A DNA stretch of 64,000 nucleotides from Grimontia kaedaensis. GTDB lineage: Bacteria; Pseudomonadota; Gammaproteobacteria; Enterobacterales; Vibrionaceae. Every line of letters starts with the position of its first letter. Within the stretch, counting starts at the first letter, position 1. The notes under the pieces are model-generated. The model was not told the origin of the DNA, ran no database searches, and was given only the letters and a program-made list of their open reading frames with translations. This document shows, one piece after another, positions 9,335-17,778 of this stretch. A program made the position numbers and the translations under genes. The stretch is taken from the NCBI RefSeq assembly GCF_023746615.1, contig NZ_CP082276.1, positions 1,054,001-1,118,000 of the forward strand, in the 5' to 3' direction.

Positions 9335-10228
9335 TCAGCAGGTCTGCGCTTTTCGCTTCCATTGAAATGGGCGGATATTTCGGTTCATCGCAAATCCCGC
9401 GAAAAGAATGGCTACCATGCCGAGCGTCATCAGTGGCGTGATGGCATTGCCATAAACCAGGTAATCCACCATCACTGTTGCTACCGGGTAAACATAGGCC
9501 AGCACCGCAATCATTGGGGTTTCCAGTTTCTGGAATGCGCCATAGAGCAAAATGTACATCACCGCCGTCTGCAAGAATCCCAGCGCCAGCAACCAATACC
9601 AATGATGGCCTGCTGCCGGAACTTCCTTAACGGGTGCAAAAGTCACCATCATCAAGGTGCCGAGAGCGAGATGCACAGTCGCAATCAAATGCGGTTTGAT
9701 ATGCGTCAGTCGCTGTGTAATCAAAGTCGTTAGGGCATAAAATATCGCCGCTATTAGTGCACTGCTGATACCAAAAATCAGGTTTTCGCTCCAACCGCTG
9801 GAGAACGGATCCACAATCATCAGCACGCCGGAAAATGCTACCACCACCCAGAACCAGTTGTGCGCCTCAAACCGTTCACGCAAAAACAGCGCCGCAATCA
9901 ACAACACGAAAATCGGCTGCGTGTGATATGCCACCGTAGTGATGCCAATCGGGGCAAAACTGAACGAGGTAAAGAGAAAACACCAGTTCAGCACCAGAGT
10001 GACGCCACCCGCCAGCATCAATAACCACTCTTTCCCCGTGACCTTGGAAGGATCCAGATAACCGCGCACCCAAGCGTAAAAACCGAGAAACATGAATCCA
10101 AACAGACAGCGATAAAACACCGCATTGAGCGGTGATTGCCCCGATTCATACACAAACACGCCGATGGTACTCGAAAGCATCATCGCCAGAATCATTTCCA
10201 CTTTACCGATAGTATTTGGCTTCATCAT
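9335..10228 (-). CDS. EamA/DMT-family transporter
   Basis: A 297-aa drug/metabolite transporter with ten predicted hydrophobic helices and two EamA repeats; the first ends in FLRERFEAHNWFWV and the second in LVYGNAITPLMTLGM. Such proteins usually export amino acids or metabolites. The ATG pair at 10228 follows AAGGAGACGAA, a strong site. The divergent LysR gene across 140 bp is its likely regulator. Confidence 0.85.
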   Translation of the reverse strand: MMKPNTIGKVEMILAMMLSSTIGVFVYESGQSPLNAVFYRCLFGFMFLGFYAWVRGYLDPSKVTGKEWLLMLAGGVTLVLNWCFLFTSFSFAPIGITTVAYHTQPIFVLLIAALFLRERFEAHNWFWVVVAFSGVLMIVDPFSSGWSENLIFGISSALIAAIFYALTTLITQRLTHIKPHLIATVHLALGTLMMVTFAPVKEVPAAGHHWYWLLALGFLQTAVMYILLYGAFQKLETPMIAVLAYVYPVATVMVDYLVYGNAITPLMTLGMVAILFAGFAMNRNIRPFQWKRKAQTC

Positions 10229-10370
10229 TTCGTCTCCTTGTGCTCGCTTCGCCTGTGTGCGAGCATCATGAAGACGTTAACGGCAATGTACCATTCTCGA
10301 TATTTATCATAGTTAACGGGCATTAAGCGCAGCTAAACACCTGCTATCGCAAAGGAGGATGAGGAAGAAA

Positions 10371-11297
10371 ATGGACGAGAGCAAGTTTCAGGATATTCCA
10401 CCGATGAACGCCATGGTGTCGTTTGATGCGGTAATAAAAAGCGGCACCATTGCCGGTGCAGCGCAGATGCTTAACCTCACCTCTTCGGCTGTCAGCCAGC
10501 GAATCAAACAACTGGAATCCTGGTTTCGTGCCCCCCTGTTCCATCGAAATGGCGGAAAGTTGGAACTGACCGAGATAGGCCGCCAACTTGCCGCATCCAG
10601 CACCACCGCTTTTGACCAACTTCTCGCCACCACCCATCAAATTCGTTCTGCCGCCGCGAGTAGTGAAATCACCATTAGTGCTATCTCATCATTCGCCTAT
10701 TTACGATTGATGGAAGCCCTACCCGACTTCTACGCCGCCTGCCCTGATCTCAGCGTGACGCTGGATGCCAACAACAGCAAAGTCGACTTCCGCGCCCAAT
10801 CTCTCGACCTCGCGATTCGCTATACGTATCAGCCTTATGATGAAGGCTTAGTGTTCGAAAAAATCGCCGATGAAGAGATCTTCCCCTGCGTCAGCCCCGA
10901 ATTATTGGAGCGTGTACAAAGCGACGATTTAAAAACGCTCCTCGACCACTCCGCCATGATTATCGATTCCAGCCCGCAGTTGGTGAACGTCCAACCCGGC
11001 TGGCAACAATGGCTTAATAAGTTCGAAGACTTCGAGGTTGAAGGCTACAAAAGCCTGAGATTCAACGAATACCAATACGCTCAAAAGACAGCGATTGAAG
11101 GGCACGGCGTGTTGTTCGCCCGCAGCGTATTAGCAGAGTCCGCCATTGCCAGCGGAGAGTTGATAAGAATCGGCGAACATTCCATGCCTTCGGCATCAAG
11201 CTACTACTTGGTTTCAAGAAAAGATGTGCCGCTAAAACCACCCGCGCGCGAGTTCGCCAAATGGTTCAGGGAATGGTTTGAGATGAAGGAAGCCTAA
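10371..11297 (+). CDS. LysR-family regulator (GcvA-like)
   Basis: A 308-aa LysR-type regulator with an N-terminal HTH (IAGAAQMLNLTSSAVSQRIK) and C-terminal effector domain (about residues 90-300) of GcvA type. ATG 10371 has GAGG six bases before it; the upstream ATG at 10359 overlaps the AAGGAGG site and is unlikely. It is divergent from the EamA exporter and probably controls it. Its last 37 bases before the stop are repeated 3.6 kb downstream (see 14833-14869). Confidence 0.85.
   Translation: MDESKFQDIPPMNAMVSFDAVIKSGTIAGAAQMLNLTSSAVSQRIKQLESWFRAPLFHRNGGKLELTEIGRQLAASSTTAFDQLLATTHQIRSAAASSEITISAISSFAYLRLMEALPDFYAACPDLSVTLDANNSKVDFRAQSLDLAIRYTYQPYDEGLVFEKIADEEIFPCVSPELLERVQSDDLKTLLDHSAMIIDSSPQLVNVQPGWQQWLNKFEDFEVEGYKSLRFNEYQYAQKTAIEGHGVLFARSVLAESAIASGELIRIGEHSMPSASSYYLVSRKDVPLKPPAREFAKWFREWFEMKEA
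11260..11296 (+). repeat. Direct repeat copy 1: lysR 3' end
   Basis: The last 37 bases of the lysR coding sequence before its stop are identical to 14833-14869. The second copy lies beyond nrtR, so the two copies bracket the nadV-prs-nrtR block. Confidence 0.9.
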
Positions 11298-11305
11298 ACA
11301 AGAAA

Positions 11306-11338
11306 ATACCGCTACTTCTCCAGGAAATAGCGGTATTC
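11306..11338. terminator. Terminator between lysR and nadV
   Basis: A 10-bp perfect stem (AATACCGCTA/TAGCGGTATT). Read on the minus strand, it is followed by TTTTCTT, which suits it as the end of the nadV operon. Confidence 0.65.
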
Positions 11339-11357
11339 AAGTTTGAGGTTTACTTAC

Positions 11358-12953
11358 CTAGATTTGACTATCAATCACTGAGCGGATTTCTGCCAATGAA
11401 GTTTCCTTAACAAGTTTGCCATCCTCAAATACCACCTCCAGCAACCCTTCTGCTTCTTCGGCTTCTGAGACGTTATCAAACAGCACTAACTCGCCTCCCA
11501 CGTCCTCAACCTTGAGCAATCCCTTCGCTGATTTCTTTTTGGTATCCGTTTTTGGGTCCTTGAAAATAGCAACTCGTTCACCGTTTTTCACAACACTTGT
11601 CGCTTTCACTGCCGAACCGTGGGTATCTCGGGTGACGTACTGATAGCTGTATGAACCAATCCCCAATACGACTTTTGAGGCAAACCCTTTATCCATCAGT
11701 CTTTGAAGGATATCACGCTGACGAGGTAGCGTGATGGCATCGCCATAAATAGCACCGATGTGTTCATCGAGAAGTTTGAACCCCTTATCTGTCATCGTGC
11801 CACCGAAAATATCCCACAAGCACTCGATAAGTCCTTTTACTTCGCAGTCCATCAACTCAATGGTTTGGCCTTCAAAAACCCCATAAAACTGACCATTCCA
11901 GCGATAGGCTTCATAGCCACTTTCAAGCGCATCTTGCTCCGCCTCACTTTGAGAGTTTGCAAGCTCTGAGTACTCAGATACGGGAGACGCTTTGTAACCC
12001 GTCAGGATTTTAACTGGATCTCCTGAGTCCGGGCGGATAACCAAAGTGCCTTCTCTCGCTAGAATTTCATCTTTTAACTGGGGAAGATACTCTGTTACCA
12101 GCGTCCAGAAATCCCAGGTATCCGAAACGACACTCAAAATTCCCTTCGGTGATTGCTCTCTCATCAGGTAGCGGAAGAACTCAATCTCACCTTCAAGCAG
12201 CCATGAACACGTCACCGAGTGTTCAGTCGCATCGACAGAGCAACCTACCAGTTCTTGATCTACATTTGCTCCGTAATATTTCTCAGCGAACAATACAGCC
12301 GGAATCGTATCGGTACCAACAAGGCCAGATGCCAAGTGGCCAAAACCACTCATTGCTGCTGCTTGCTTACCGAACATCCCTCTGAAACTGAAATCGTGCC
12401 CTTGGAAGGGAACAAACTCCTTCGCCAAGCCTGTTTTAGCCGCAAATTCTTTAAAGACTTTCAGGTAGGCTACTGAGGTTGTTGCACTGGTTTGAATCGG
12501 CCAGTTCTCTGCACTCAACACCGTTTCGATCATATTGGTTAGCCACTGAAAACCTTCTTTGGTATTTACCACCGTCATTGGTGGCACTTGATAAGGCACC
12601 AGGGTTCCTTCAGGCAGCGCTTTAATTTTAAGGGGTAGATAACCCAGATCGTGTAACTCTTCCAAATAGCTCACATCAACCGGATATCCCAGCATGGCGC
12701 TCATTACTCGCTTGTGGTTTGCCACTGCCGTTTCTTTATCTGCACTGAAGAAAGCATCCCACTCTTCCATCAAATAGCTCTTAATGAAATATTGCAGACC
12801 AACAAACGCAACTTTGTCATTTTCAGCAACGTTACTTAGCTTCCCGCTGCGTGACGTGTAGTTTGCATAAACTTCTGAGACGTCTGGGTGATAAGCTCGC
12901 GCATGGAACTCTTTATAAACATCTTTTTGCATACTTGGGGCAATAATAGTCAT
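11358..12953 (-). CDS. nadV: Nicotinamide phosphoribosyltransferase
   Basis: A 531-aa NAMPT/NadV enzyme that makes nicotinamide mononucleotide from nicotinamide and PRPP, giving one-step salvage to NAD. Family features are present: YANYTSRSGK, PFQGHDFSFRGM, GTDTIPAVLFAEKYYG, SVDATEHSVTCS, SVVSDTWDFW, VIRPDSGDP (phosphate binding) and GIGSYSYQYVTRDT. The length fits the family. It sits 10 bp downstream of a prs-like gene that would supply PRPP, and shares its promoter with divergent nrtR. The operon is probably repressed by NrtR when NAD metabolites are plentiful. Confidence 0.95.
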   Translation of the reverse strand: MTIIAPSMQKDVYKEFHARAYHPDVSEVYANYTSRSGKLSNVAENDKVAFVGLQYFIKSYLMEEWDAFFSADKETAVANHKRVMSAMLGYPVDVSYLEELHDLGYLPLKIKALPEGTLVPYQVPPMTVVNTKEGFQWLTNMIETVLSAENWPIQTSATTSVAYLKVFKEFAAKTGLAKEFVPFQGHDFSFRGMFGKQAAAMSGFGHLASGLVGTDTIPAVLFAEKYYGANVDQELVGCSVDATEHSVTCSWLLEGEIEFFRYLMREQSPKGILSVVSDTWDFWTLVTEYLPQLKDEILAREGTLVIRPDSGDPVKILTGYKASPVSEYSELANSQSEAEQDALESGYEAYRWNGQFYGVFEGQTIELMDCEVKGLIECLWDIFGGTMTDKGFKLLDEHIGAIYGDAITLPRQRDILQRLMDKGFASKVVLGIGSYSYQYVTRDTHGSAVKATSVVKNGERVAIFKDPKTDTKKKSAKGLLKVEDVGGELVLFDNVSEAEEAEGLLEVVFEDGKLVKETSLAEIRSVIDSQI

Positions 12954-12963
12954 GGCGATCTCC

Positions 12964-13818
12964 TTATAAGCTAATGACGTTGAGTGTTACGTTGGCCGCT
13001 GTGTCGTATTCTTCTTTAGCTTTGAACGAGTCAGTGGTGTAAACCTCGTCAATGAAGCCATCAAACACTGCCATACCGTTCGAAAAAATACCGTGTGTAA
13101 CAAACAGAGATACCTTATCCGCACCAGCTGACTTAAGAACTTTGGCAAGCTCAATAAAGGTTCTTCCTCCATCGCAAATATCATCAGCAATGAGGACAGA
13201 TTTACCTTCAACATTTCCTTCAATGACGGTTTTAACAATCTCACCCGTTTTCAGATCCCGAACTTTCTGCGCCTGAATCACAGATGGTCGACCATCAAAA
13301 ATTTCAGCCAGTTTTTGTGTCTTTTTGCTCGCTCCTGCATCAGGGGAAACCAAAATCACTTCGTCGCTGTTCATGAGCTCAACTAACGCTTCGCATTTAG
13401 TAAAGATTTCTGCCTGCGATACATTGTTCACACGCTCAACAAGAGCGGTAGAAACATCACTGTGAACATCCCAAAGCGTTACTTTCGCGAATCCCTGTTG
13501 ATTGATCAGAGAAGCCATAACTGCGGCTCCTAAAGCCTCCCCTTCTACACACACTCTGTCCTGACGGGCATAAGGGAAATAAGGCAAAGTAAGCTCAATA
13601 GGAACAGCATCAAACGTTGCGCGCTTAATCGCGTCAGTGGTCATTAGAAGCTTCATAAGATCTGATGAGCTTTGAATGCGAGCTTTAATCAGAATGCGCG
13701 CCGCATTTTCCAGTTGCTCCACGTCCACTCTCACTTGCTCTTCACCACCGGAAAAAGTAAATGCTGTGGTGTTTACGCTTCTGATATTACCCACTTGATC
13801 AATCGCTGAAATTTTCAT
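12964..13818 (-). CDS. prs: Ribose-phosphate pyrophosphokinase paralogue
   Basis: A 284-aa PRPP synthetase-like protein (ribose 5-phosphate + ATP to PRPP + AMP). It has the PYFPYARQDRV loop, WDVHSD in place of the usual DLHA metal loop, VSPDAGASKK, and the PRPP-binding VLIADDICDGGRT. It is shorter than housekeeping Prs (about 315 aa) and belongs to the form found next to nadV. GGAGGAGCAGCC precedes ATG 13818; an in-frame extension to 13863 overlaps operator-like site A and is unlikely. It is the first gene of the prs-nadV operon. Confidence 0.9.
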   Translation of the reverse strand: MKISAIDQVGNIRSVNTTAFTFSGGEEQVRVDVEQLENAARILIKARIQSSSDLMKLLMTTDAIKRATFDAVPIELTLPYFPYARQDRVCVEGEALGAAVMASLINQQGFAKVTLWDVHSDVSTALVERVNNVSQAEIFTKCEALVELMNSDEVILVSPDAGASKKTQKLAEIFDGRPSVIQAQKVRDLKTGEIVKTVIEGNVEGKSVLIADDICDGGRTFIELAKVLKSAGADKVSLFVTHGIFSNGMAVFDGFIDEVYTTDSFKAKEEYDTAANVTLNVISL

Positions 13819-13840
13819 GGCTGCTCCTCCAAGCTCACTT

Positions 13841-13857
13841 TGTGTCCCTTCGACACT
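13841..13857. promoter_or_regulatory. NrtR operator-like palindrome A
   Basis: TGTGTC-CCTTC-GACACT, an inverted repeat in the 5' leader of prs. It is one of three TGTGTC-N5-GACA sites between prs and nrtR. Assignment to NrtR is an inference from location. Confidence 0.6.
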
Positions 13858-13895
13858 ATACAAACTAGCGGATAGAATTTAGCCGATCAAGCATT

Positions 13896-13914
13896 TTGTG
13901 TCCTTATGACACAA
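13896..13914. promoter_or_regulatory. NrtR operator-like palindrome B
   Basis: TTGTGTC-CTTAT-GACACAA, a perfect 7+7 inverted repeat in the middle of the divergent region. It is the best copy of the three. Confidence 0.7.
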
Positions 13915-13985
13915 TTAATTTTTATGTGTCTGATTTGTTTGAAATTTAATCACATGAGTTTGACCGAACGAGGAAACTTCCCTAA

Positions 13986-14002
13986 TGTGTCTGTGGGACA
14001 GA
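13986..14002. promoter_or_regulatory. NrtR operator-like palindrome C
   Basis: TGTGTC-TGTGG-GACAGA, just before the nrtR start. Its position suggests autoregulation. It is weaker than site B. Confidence 0.5.
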
Positions 14003-14022
14003 AAGATAGACAAAGACACGAA

Positions 14023-14718
14023 ATGCCAAACGGAAACCAAAATAGCCATACGAATCCGCAATTTACGGTAGACAGCGTTCTATTTACCGTCGCAGACGGA
14101 ACACTCAAGGTGTTACTCGTCAAACGTGCTAATCAGCCTTTTGAGGGATTGTGGGGTTTGCCTGGCGGCTTCATTGACCAAGATTTGGATCTGAATACAG
14201 ACGATACGGCAAAGCGAAAACTAAAAGAGAAGACCAGTGTTGAGCCGCAGTACTTAGAGCAATTACAAGTTTTCTCCGGCGACAAGCGTGACCCGCGAGG
14301 CTACAGCATCACTTTGGTTTACTATGCCCTTGTCACAGAACAAAAGGTCTCTACGCACATCAGTACGGTTGACGATGTAGCGTGGTTTGATGTGAACGCA
14401 CTGGCTGAAATCACGCTTGCTTTTGACCACTTCGCACTCATTCAGACAGCTCGCCAGCGCCTGCAACAGAAAGCCCTCTACTCTATGGTGCCTGTCTATT
14501 GCATGCCTGAGAGGTTTACTATCGGCCAATTAAAGAGTGTGATTGAAACCATTATTGAAAAGCCGATTCAGCGTAAAAGTCTGATTCGCCGAATTGAAGC
14601 ATCAGAAATGTTTGAAGGCATTGAGGAAAAAGTACGTTCAGGTGGCCGTCTGGCACAGTTATACAAGGTGAAAAGCGGCGTTGATATCGCGCATTTCGAG
14701 CGTAATTTTAGCGTTTAG
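14023..14718 (+). CDS. nrtR: NrtR-type Nudix-related NAD regulator
   Basis: A 231-aa protein with an N-terminal Nudix fold (VDSVLFTVADGTLKVLLVKR, then GLWGLPGGFID) and a C-terminal winged-helix DNA-binding domain (SLIRRIEASEMFEGIEE, GRLAQLYKV). The Nudix box is degenerate: AKRKLKEKTSV replaces the catalytic R-E-x-x-E-E pattern, as in NrtR repressors that sense ADP-ribose rather than hydrolyse it. The frame is open from 13906, but ATG 14023 starts the conserved protein and leaves the operators outside it. Divergent to prs-nadV. Confidence 0.9.
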   Translation: MPNGNQNSHTNPQFTVDSVLFTVADGTLKVLLVKRANQPFEGLWGLPGGFIDQDLDLNTDDTAKRKLKEKTSVEPQYLEQLQVFSGDKRDPRGYSITLVYYALVTEQKVSTHISTVDDVAWFDVNALAEITLAFDHFALIQTARQRLQQKALYSMVPVYCMPERFTIGQLKSVIETIIEKPIQRKSLIRRIEASEMFEGIEEKVRSGGRLAQLYKVKSGVDIAHFERNFSV

Positions 14719-14753
14719 GCTCAATGCTATATTTCCATAGCGCTTTACTGAGA

Positions 14754-14781
14754 AACGTCACCCAAGTGGTGACGTTTTTTC
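14754..14781 (+). terminator. nrtR terminator
   Basis: A 9-bp stem (AACGTCACC/GGTGACGTT) with a 5-nt loop, followed by a T-run, 35 bp after the nrtR stop. Confidence 0.85.
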
Positions 14782-14808
14782 TATTACTCAATGTTCGAGC
14801 CTTCGTCG

Positions 14809-14871
14809 CCGCAATTCGTCAGAGAGTCCGAAAAATGGTTCAGGGAATGGTTTGAGATGAAGGAAGCCTGA
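14809..14871 (+). pseudogene. Duplicated C-terminal tail of LysR
   Basis: In frame, 14809-14871 reads PQFVRESEKWFREWFEMKEA then stop, matching the last residues of the LysR at 10371-11297 (PPAREFAKWFREWFEMKEA). Bases 14833-14869 are identical to 11260-11296 while the upstream part is diverged. It is a gene fragment or insertion scar beyond the nadV-prs-nrtR block. Confidence 0.8.
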
Positions 14872-14897
14872 AGCTTCGCAAATATGTTCGATCAACA

Positions 14898-14917
14898 AGC
14901 CGCAAGATGATGCGGCT
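14898..14917. terminator. Hairpin, possible terminator
   Basis: A stem AGCCGCA/TGCGGCT with a 6-nt loop, 27 bp after the lysR-tail copy. It lacks a good T-run. Confidence 0.35.
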
Positions 14918-14999
14918 CGTAGTTTAACTCGTTAGTAAGTGATTCTTTTTTCAGCAAAACCCATATTGGTGAGACCACATACAATATAGGTTTTTTATT

Positions 15000-15587
15000 A
15001 TGAATCTCATCAACAAAAAGTTCTTTTTGTACGCTGCGGTGATTGTTACTGCATTGACTGCACCCCTAGCCCAGGCAGCAGACGGCATTAAAGGCAAGAA
15101 CCTGCTTGATGTTGCGAATTGGAAAGCGGCGACAGACAGTTTTGGTTCCAGCTTTCGTGCTGCCAATCCCTTGATTCAAAATGGTGAGATTCAGGTAGAG
15201 TTCACCTTATCGGCGAAACAGGAAGGGAAAAACTGGCCGTTCGTGGAGCTGGTTTGCGCGACGGATACCTCATTGTCCGGTGTGTCTGTTGTTGAGATTA
15301 CTTACCGCTCTGAGTCTGACGTATCAGTGAAGTTCTCTCAATCTGATTTTGGTTCAAGCGGCGATGGCTCCTACGCGCATTATCAAACCGTCATCCCAGC
15401 GTCCAAGCAGTGGATCACCGTGAAATTAAACGCCGACGAATTCAAGCAACCTAGCTGGGCACCGGAAAGCACACAGAAAATTGCACTCAACCTAGACAAC
15501 GTTCAAGACATCTATCTCTCACCGAGACTGAACTTTGAAACCGGTGAAACCAGCAACATCTGGATTAAGAGTCTTCGCGTACTTTAA
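15000..15587 (+). CDS. Secreted protein, carbohydrate-binding-like
   Basis: A 195-aa protein with a clear Sec signal peptide (FFLYAAVIVTALTAPLAQA, cleaved before ADG). The mature part is beta-rich (NLLDVANWKAA, VSVVEITYRS, QWITVKLNADEF, IWIKSLRVL), resembling galactose-binding/CBM-like jelly rolls. This is a similarity of pattern only. It is probably periplasmic or secreted and transcribed alone, with a strong terminator after it. Confidence 0.65.
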   Translation: MNLINKKFFLYAAVIVTALTAPLAQAADGIKGKNLLDVANWKAATDSFGSSFRAANPLIQNGEIQVEFTLSAKQEGKNWPFVELVCATDTSLSGVSVVEITYRSESDVSVKFSQSDFGSSGDGSYAHYQTVIPASKQWITVKLNADEFKQPSWAPESTQKIALNLDNVQDIYLSPRLNFETGETSNIWIKSLRVL

Positions 15588-15624
15588 TCGCCGAAAACTA
15601 GATGAACTAACCTCATCCAAGTCA

Positions 15625-15663
15625 AAAACGCTGCTCTTTATTTGCCACAATGAGCAGCGTTTT
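15625..15663. terminator. Terminator hairpin
   Basis: A 12-bp stem (AAAACGCTGCTC/GAGCAGCGTTTT) beginning 37 bp after the secreted-protein stop codon. The T-rich arm serves as U-tract. Confidence 0.75.
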
Positions 15664-15771
15664 GATATCCAACAAATATATACAGCTGGATATTGGTGGC
15701 TCAACGCTATGAATTAGTGAGAGAATCAAAACGAGCGCTTATCTCAGTTGCCAACAGGAAAAGGAGTTTCC

Positions 15772-16380
15772 ATGAGATGTTCAAGCTGTGGCGGAGATTT
15801 CCCAGCCGTAGAAACCAGTGTTATTGATTCCAGTAGATATTGTGTTAGCTGTAAGCAAGACCTGTTTGCGCCATCCCGTAAAAAGGTAAGTGAAAAATTG
15901 GTCGAGACACTCGAGAAAAAAGAGAAGACGAAAGTCAAAACTGATCGATTGGGCAGAGTAGAATTCTTCCTCTACTCAGTAGGTACTTGGCTTGTTATTC
16001 CAGCGGCGATTAACAGCAACATTCCAAAGCATTCAGATTTGCGAATGTTTCAACCCCACTTCGAAGCCTCTACACATCTATCGATTTCTATTAACTTCGA
16101 AATGTCATGGTTATGGCTGATACCCATTTTACTGTCACTTCGTTCCACGATGGGAAGAGTCAAAGATCTCAACTGGCATCCGAACACTTCGTTTGTACTT
16201 TGGACGCCATTTACGTCCCTCGCGCTTTTTCTTATTCCGGGAAGTCGTGGCGAAAACCAATACGGCCTGAAGCCTATGCAGCCAAGTATGTTGAATACCA
16301 CATTAGCGATACTTGGCAGTATTCCTTTTTTAGTTTTAACCGTCTTACTTGGACTAGCCGCGAAGAGCCTTATCTCCTGA
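15772..16380 (+). CDS. Zinc-ribbon DUF805-like membrane protein
   Basis: A 202-aa protein. The N-terminus is a zinc ribbon (CSSCGGDF and CVSCKQDLF), then a charged linker, then about four membrane segments ending in LFLIPGSRGENQYGLKP, which is the hallmark C-terminal motif of DUF805 membrane proteins. AAGGAG lies 6 nt before ATG 15772. Function unknown. It faces a second zinc-ribbon membrane protein gene across a shared terminator. Confidence 0.7.
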   Translation: MRCSSCGGDFPAVETSVIDSSRYCVSCKQDLFAPSRKKVSEKLVETLEKKEKTKVKTDRLGRVEFFLYSVGTWLVIPAAINSNIPKHSDLRMFQPHFEASTHLSISINFEMSWLWLIPILLSLRSTMGRVKDLNWHPNTSFVLWTPFTSLALFLIPGSRGENQYGLKPMQPSMLNTTLAILGSIPFLVLTVLLGLAAKSLIS

Positions 16381-16399
16381 TTTTTCCGCGATATTCAAT

Positions 16400-16440
16400 A
16401 CGCTGCCCACCAGTTTCTATACCGGGCAGCGTTTTTGTTT
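16400..16440 (+). terminator. Terminator hairpin
   Basis: Stem ACGCTGCCC/GGGCAGCGT, 15-nt loop, followed by TTTTTGTTTT, 20 bp after the DUF805-like gene. Confidence 0.85.
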
Positions 16441-16443
16441 TCA

Positions 16444-16824
16444 TCAGATCAGTGGGATCCAGGAACGTAAATCCTTACTCGTATGCCCTTGATAGTCATC
16501 TGGTCTTGTAATGGCAAGATACTTGGTATGGAAACTGAGAGAGGCAGGAACAATGGCGAGGCTAACCAGCCACATCACCAAATAATCAGAGGATATTAAA
16601 AGGCAAAATGCCAAGGACAACAACGCCATCAAGAATACGACAGCATCACACCACATCAAGAATTTCTTCATTTTCACGAATTGCGCCCAGTCATCGATGA
16701 GCCAATCATTTGAGAATTGATGGCATGCAGAACAAACCCCTGTGTGGGGTAATGTGTCGGTATCCGTTTTACACTCAGGGCAACGGGCTTTCACTGAAGT
16801 TCCTTTCCTACTTTCCTCAATCAT
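16444..16824 (-). CDS. Small zinc-ribbon membrane protein
   Basis: About 126 aa. It has CPECKTDTD and CSACHQF (zinc ribbon), then two or three hydrophobic helices (VVFLMALLSLAFCLLI, LVMWLVSLAIVPASL). Function unknown. Its start (ATG 16824, or GTG 16827) overlaps the end of the preceding gene by about 8 bp, so it is the last gene of a three-gene translationally coupled operon with the MAPEG protein. Confidence 0.65.
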   Translation of the reverse strand: MIEESRKGTSVKARCPECKTDTDTLPHTGVCSACHQFSNDWLIDDWAQFVKMKKFLMWCDAVVFLMALLSLAFCLLISSDYLVMWLVSLAIVPASLSFHTKYLAITRPDDYQGHTSKDLRSWIPLI

Positions 16825-17380
16825 CACGGCGCAGATAAATATTCAGCACAATCAATAGCAGCAAAAACAACGGGAAGCCGATAAAGCCAAACAGCTTGTC
16901 GGTATTGGCCTGTTCTTCAAACTCGGCCTGAGTGCGGTATTGATAAATTACGTTATCAGCAAAGGCCACTTGCGCGACCATGTTCGACAGCTGCGGATAA
17001 CCAAAATACGGACATTGTGTAATGGAAACGGTCTGCCCTTTTCCAGCTTCCAGCTGGTTTCTATCACCAGCCCAATAACCCAAGCCACCTTCAATAGTCA
17101 TAGAGAAGCTTTGCTGGCTTTTCGCAAGGTCCAGAACGTTCGTGTTTTTTGGGGTGCGGTAGTCCCTCAGTTCATAGTCTGTGGTTTCACACTGCTCAAT
17201 CGGCAAGTAGTCAGAAACCAGAATATGCGGCGTCGCGAGTGGGTAAGAACAGACGGCGATACCCATCACCAACACAATCGAAGCCCCAAACCATAGGGGG
17301 CTTCGTTTGTCTTTCGGTACACTGAAAATCAGATAGCTGACGACAACACCAACCACCAGTGAAACAATAATCAGCCCCAA
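16817..17380 (-). CDS. Membrane protein with extracytoplasmic domain
   Basis: About 187 aa with two N-terminal helices (IIVSLVVGVVVSYLIF, FGASIVLVMGIAVCSY), a polar middle domain of about 100 residues containing two cysteines, and a C-terminal helix (IGFPLFLLLLIVLNIYL). It is not recognised as a named family. The first codon is probably TTG at 17380, overlapping the MAPEG stop by 10 bp, so the start is uncertain. Confidence 0.6.
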   Translation of the reverse strand: MGLIIVSLVVGVVVSYLIFSVPKDKRSPLWFGASIVLVMGIAVCSYPLATPHILVSDYLPIEQCETTDYELRDYRTPKNTNVLDLAKSQQSFSMTIEGGLGYWAGDRNQLEAGKGQTVSITQCPYFGYPQLSNMVAQVAFADNVIYQYRTQAEFEEQANTDKLFGFIGFPLFLLLLIVLNIYLRRDD

Positions 17381-17778
17381 CCTTTAATCCCCGCAATGAA
17401 CATGCCCAGCAAACCTATCAAGCTAATTACAAAAGCTACACTTCGGCCGAGTTTTAAGTTTAGGTAGTAACAGAGCATGTGGAGTATGCGTCCGCCTAAA
17501 TAGATAAACGCACTGGTATTTACCCAATCTGGGTCGGCAGAAGAAAGAATGGCAAACAGAGAGAAAAGGATCAGAATTGCCGCGCTTTCGTTGCTGTTTT
17601 CAATTGCGCGGGTAGCACGGAACAGAATGCTCGAATGGCTTGGCTCAATTGGGTAGCCAGGCACACATTTCGCCTTTAGCCGCACCACATCCGCTACCAT
17701 CAACTGAATAAAAAAGAGAAAACCGGTAAGGCCTAGTACCAACACGGTATCGATGTAAGGTTGAACAAAATCCATCAT
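17371..17778 (-). CDS. MAPEG-family membrane protein
   Basis: A 135-aa protein with four helices of the MAPEG superfamily (membrane-associated proteins in eicosanoid and glutathione metabolism). The family signature is seen in RATRAIENSNESAAILILFSL and in YLGGRILHMLCYYLN. Some members conjugate glutathione to lipophilic compounds, but most bacterial ones are uncharacterised. AGGGATAGAA precedes the ATG pair at 17778/17775. First gene of the three-gene operon. Confidence 0.85.
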   Translation of the reverse strand: MMDFVQPYIDTVLVLGLTGFLFFIQLMVADVVRLKAKCVPGYPIEPSHSSILFRATRAIENSNESAAILILFSLFAILSSADPDWVNTSAFIYLGGRILHMLCYYLNLKLGRSVAFVISLIGLLGMFIAGIKGWG

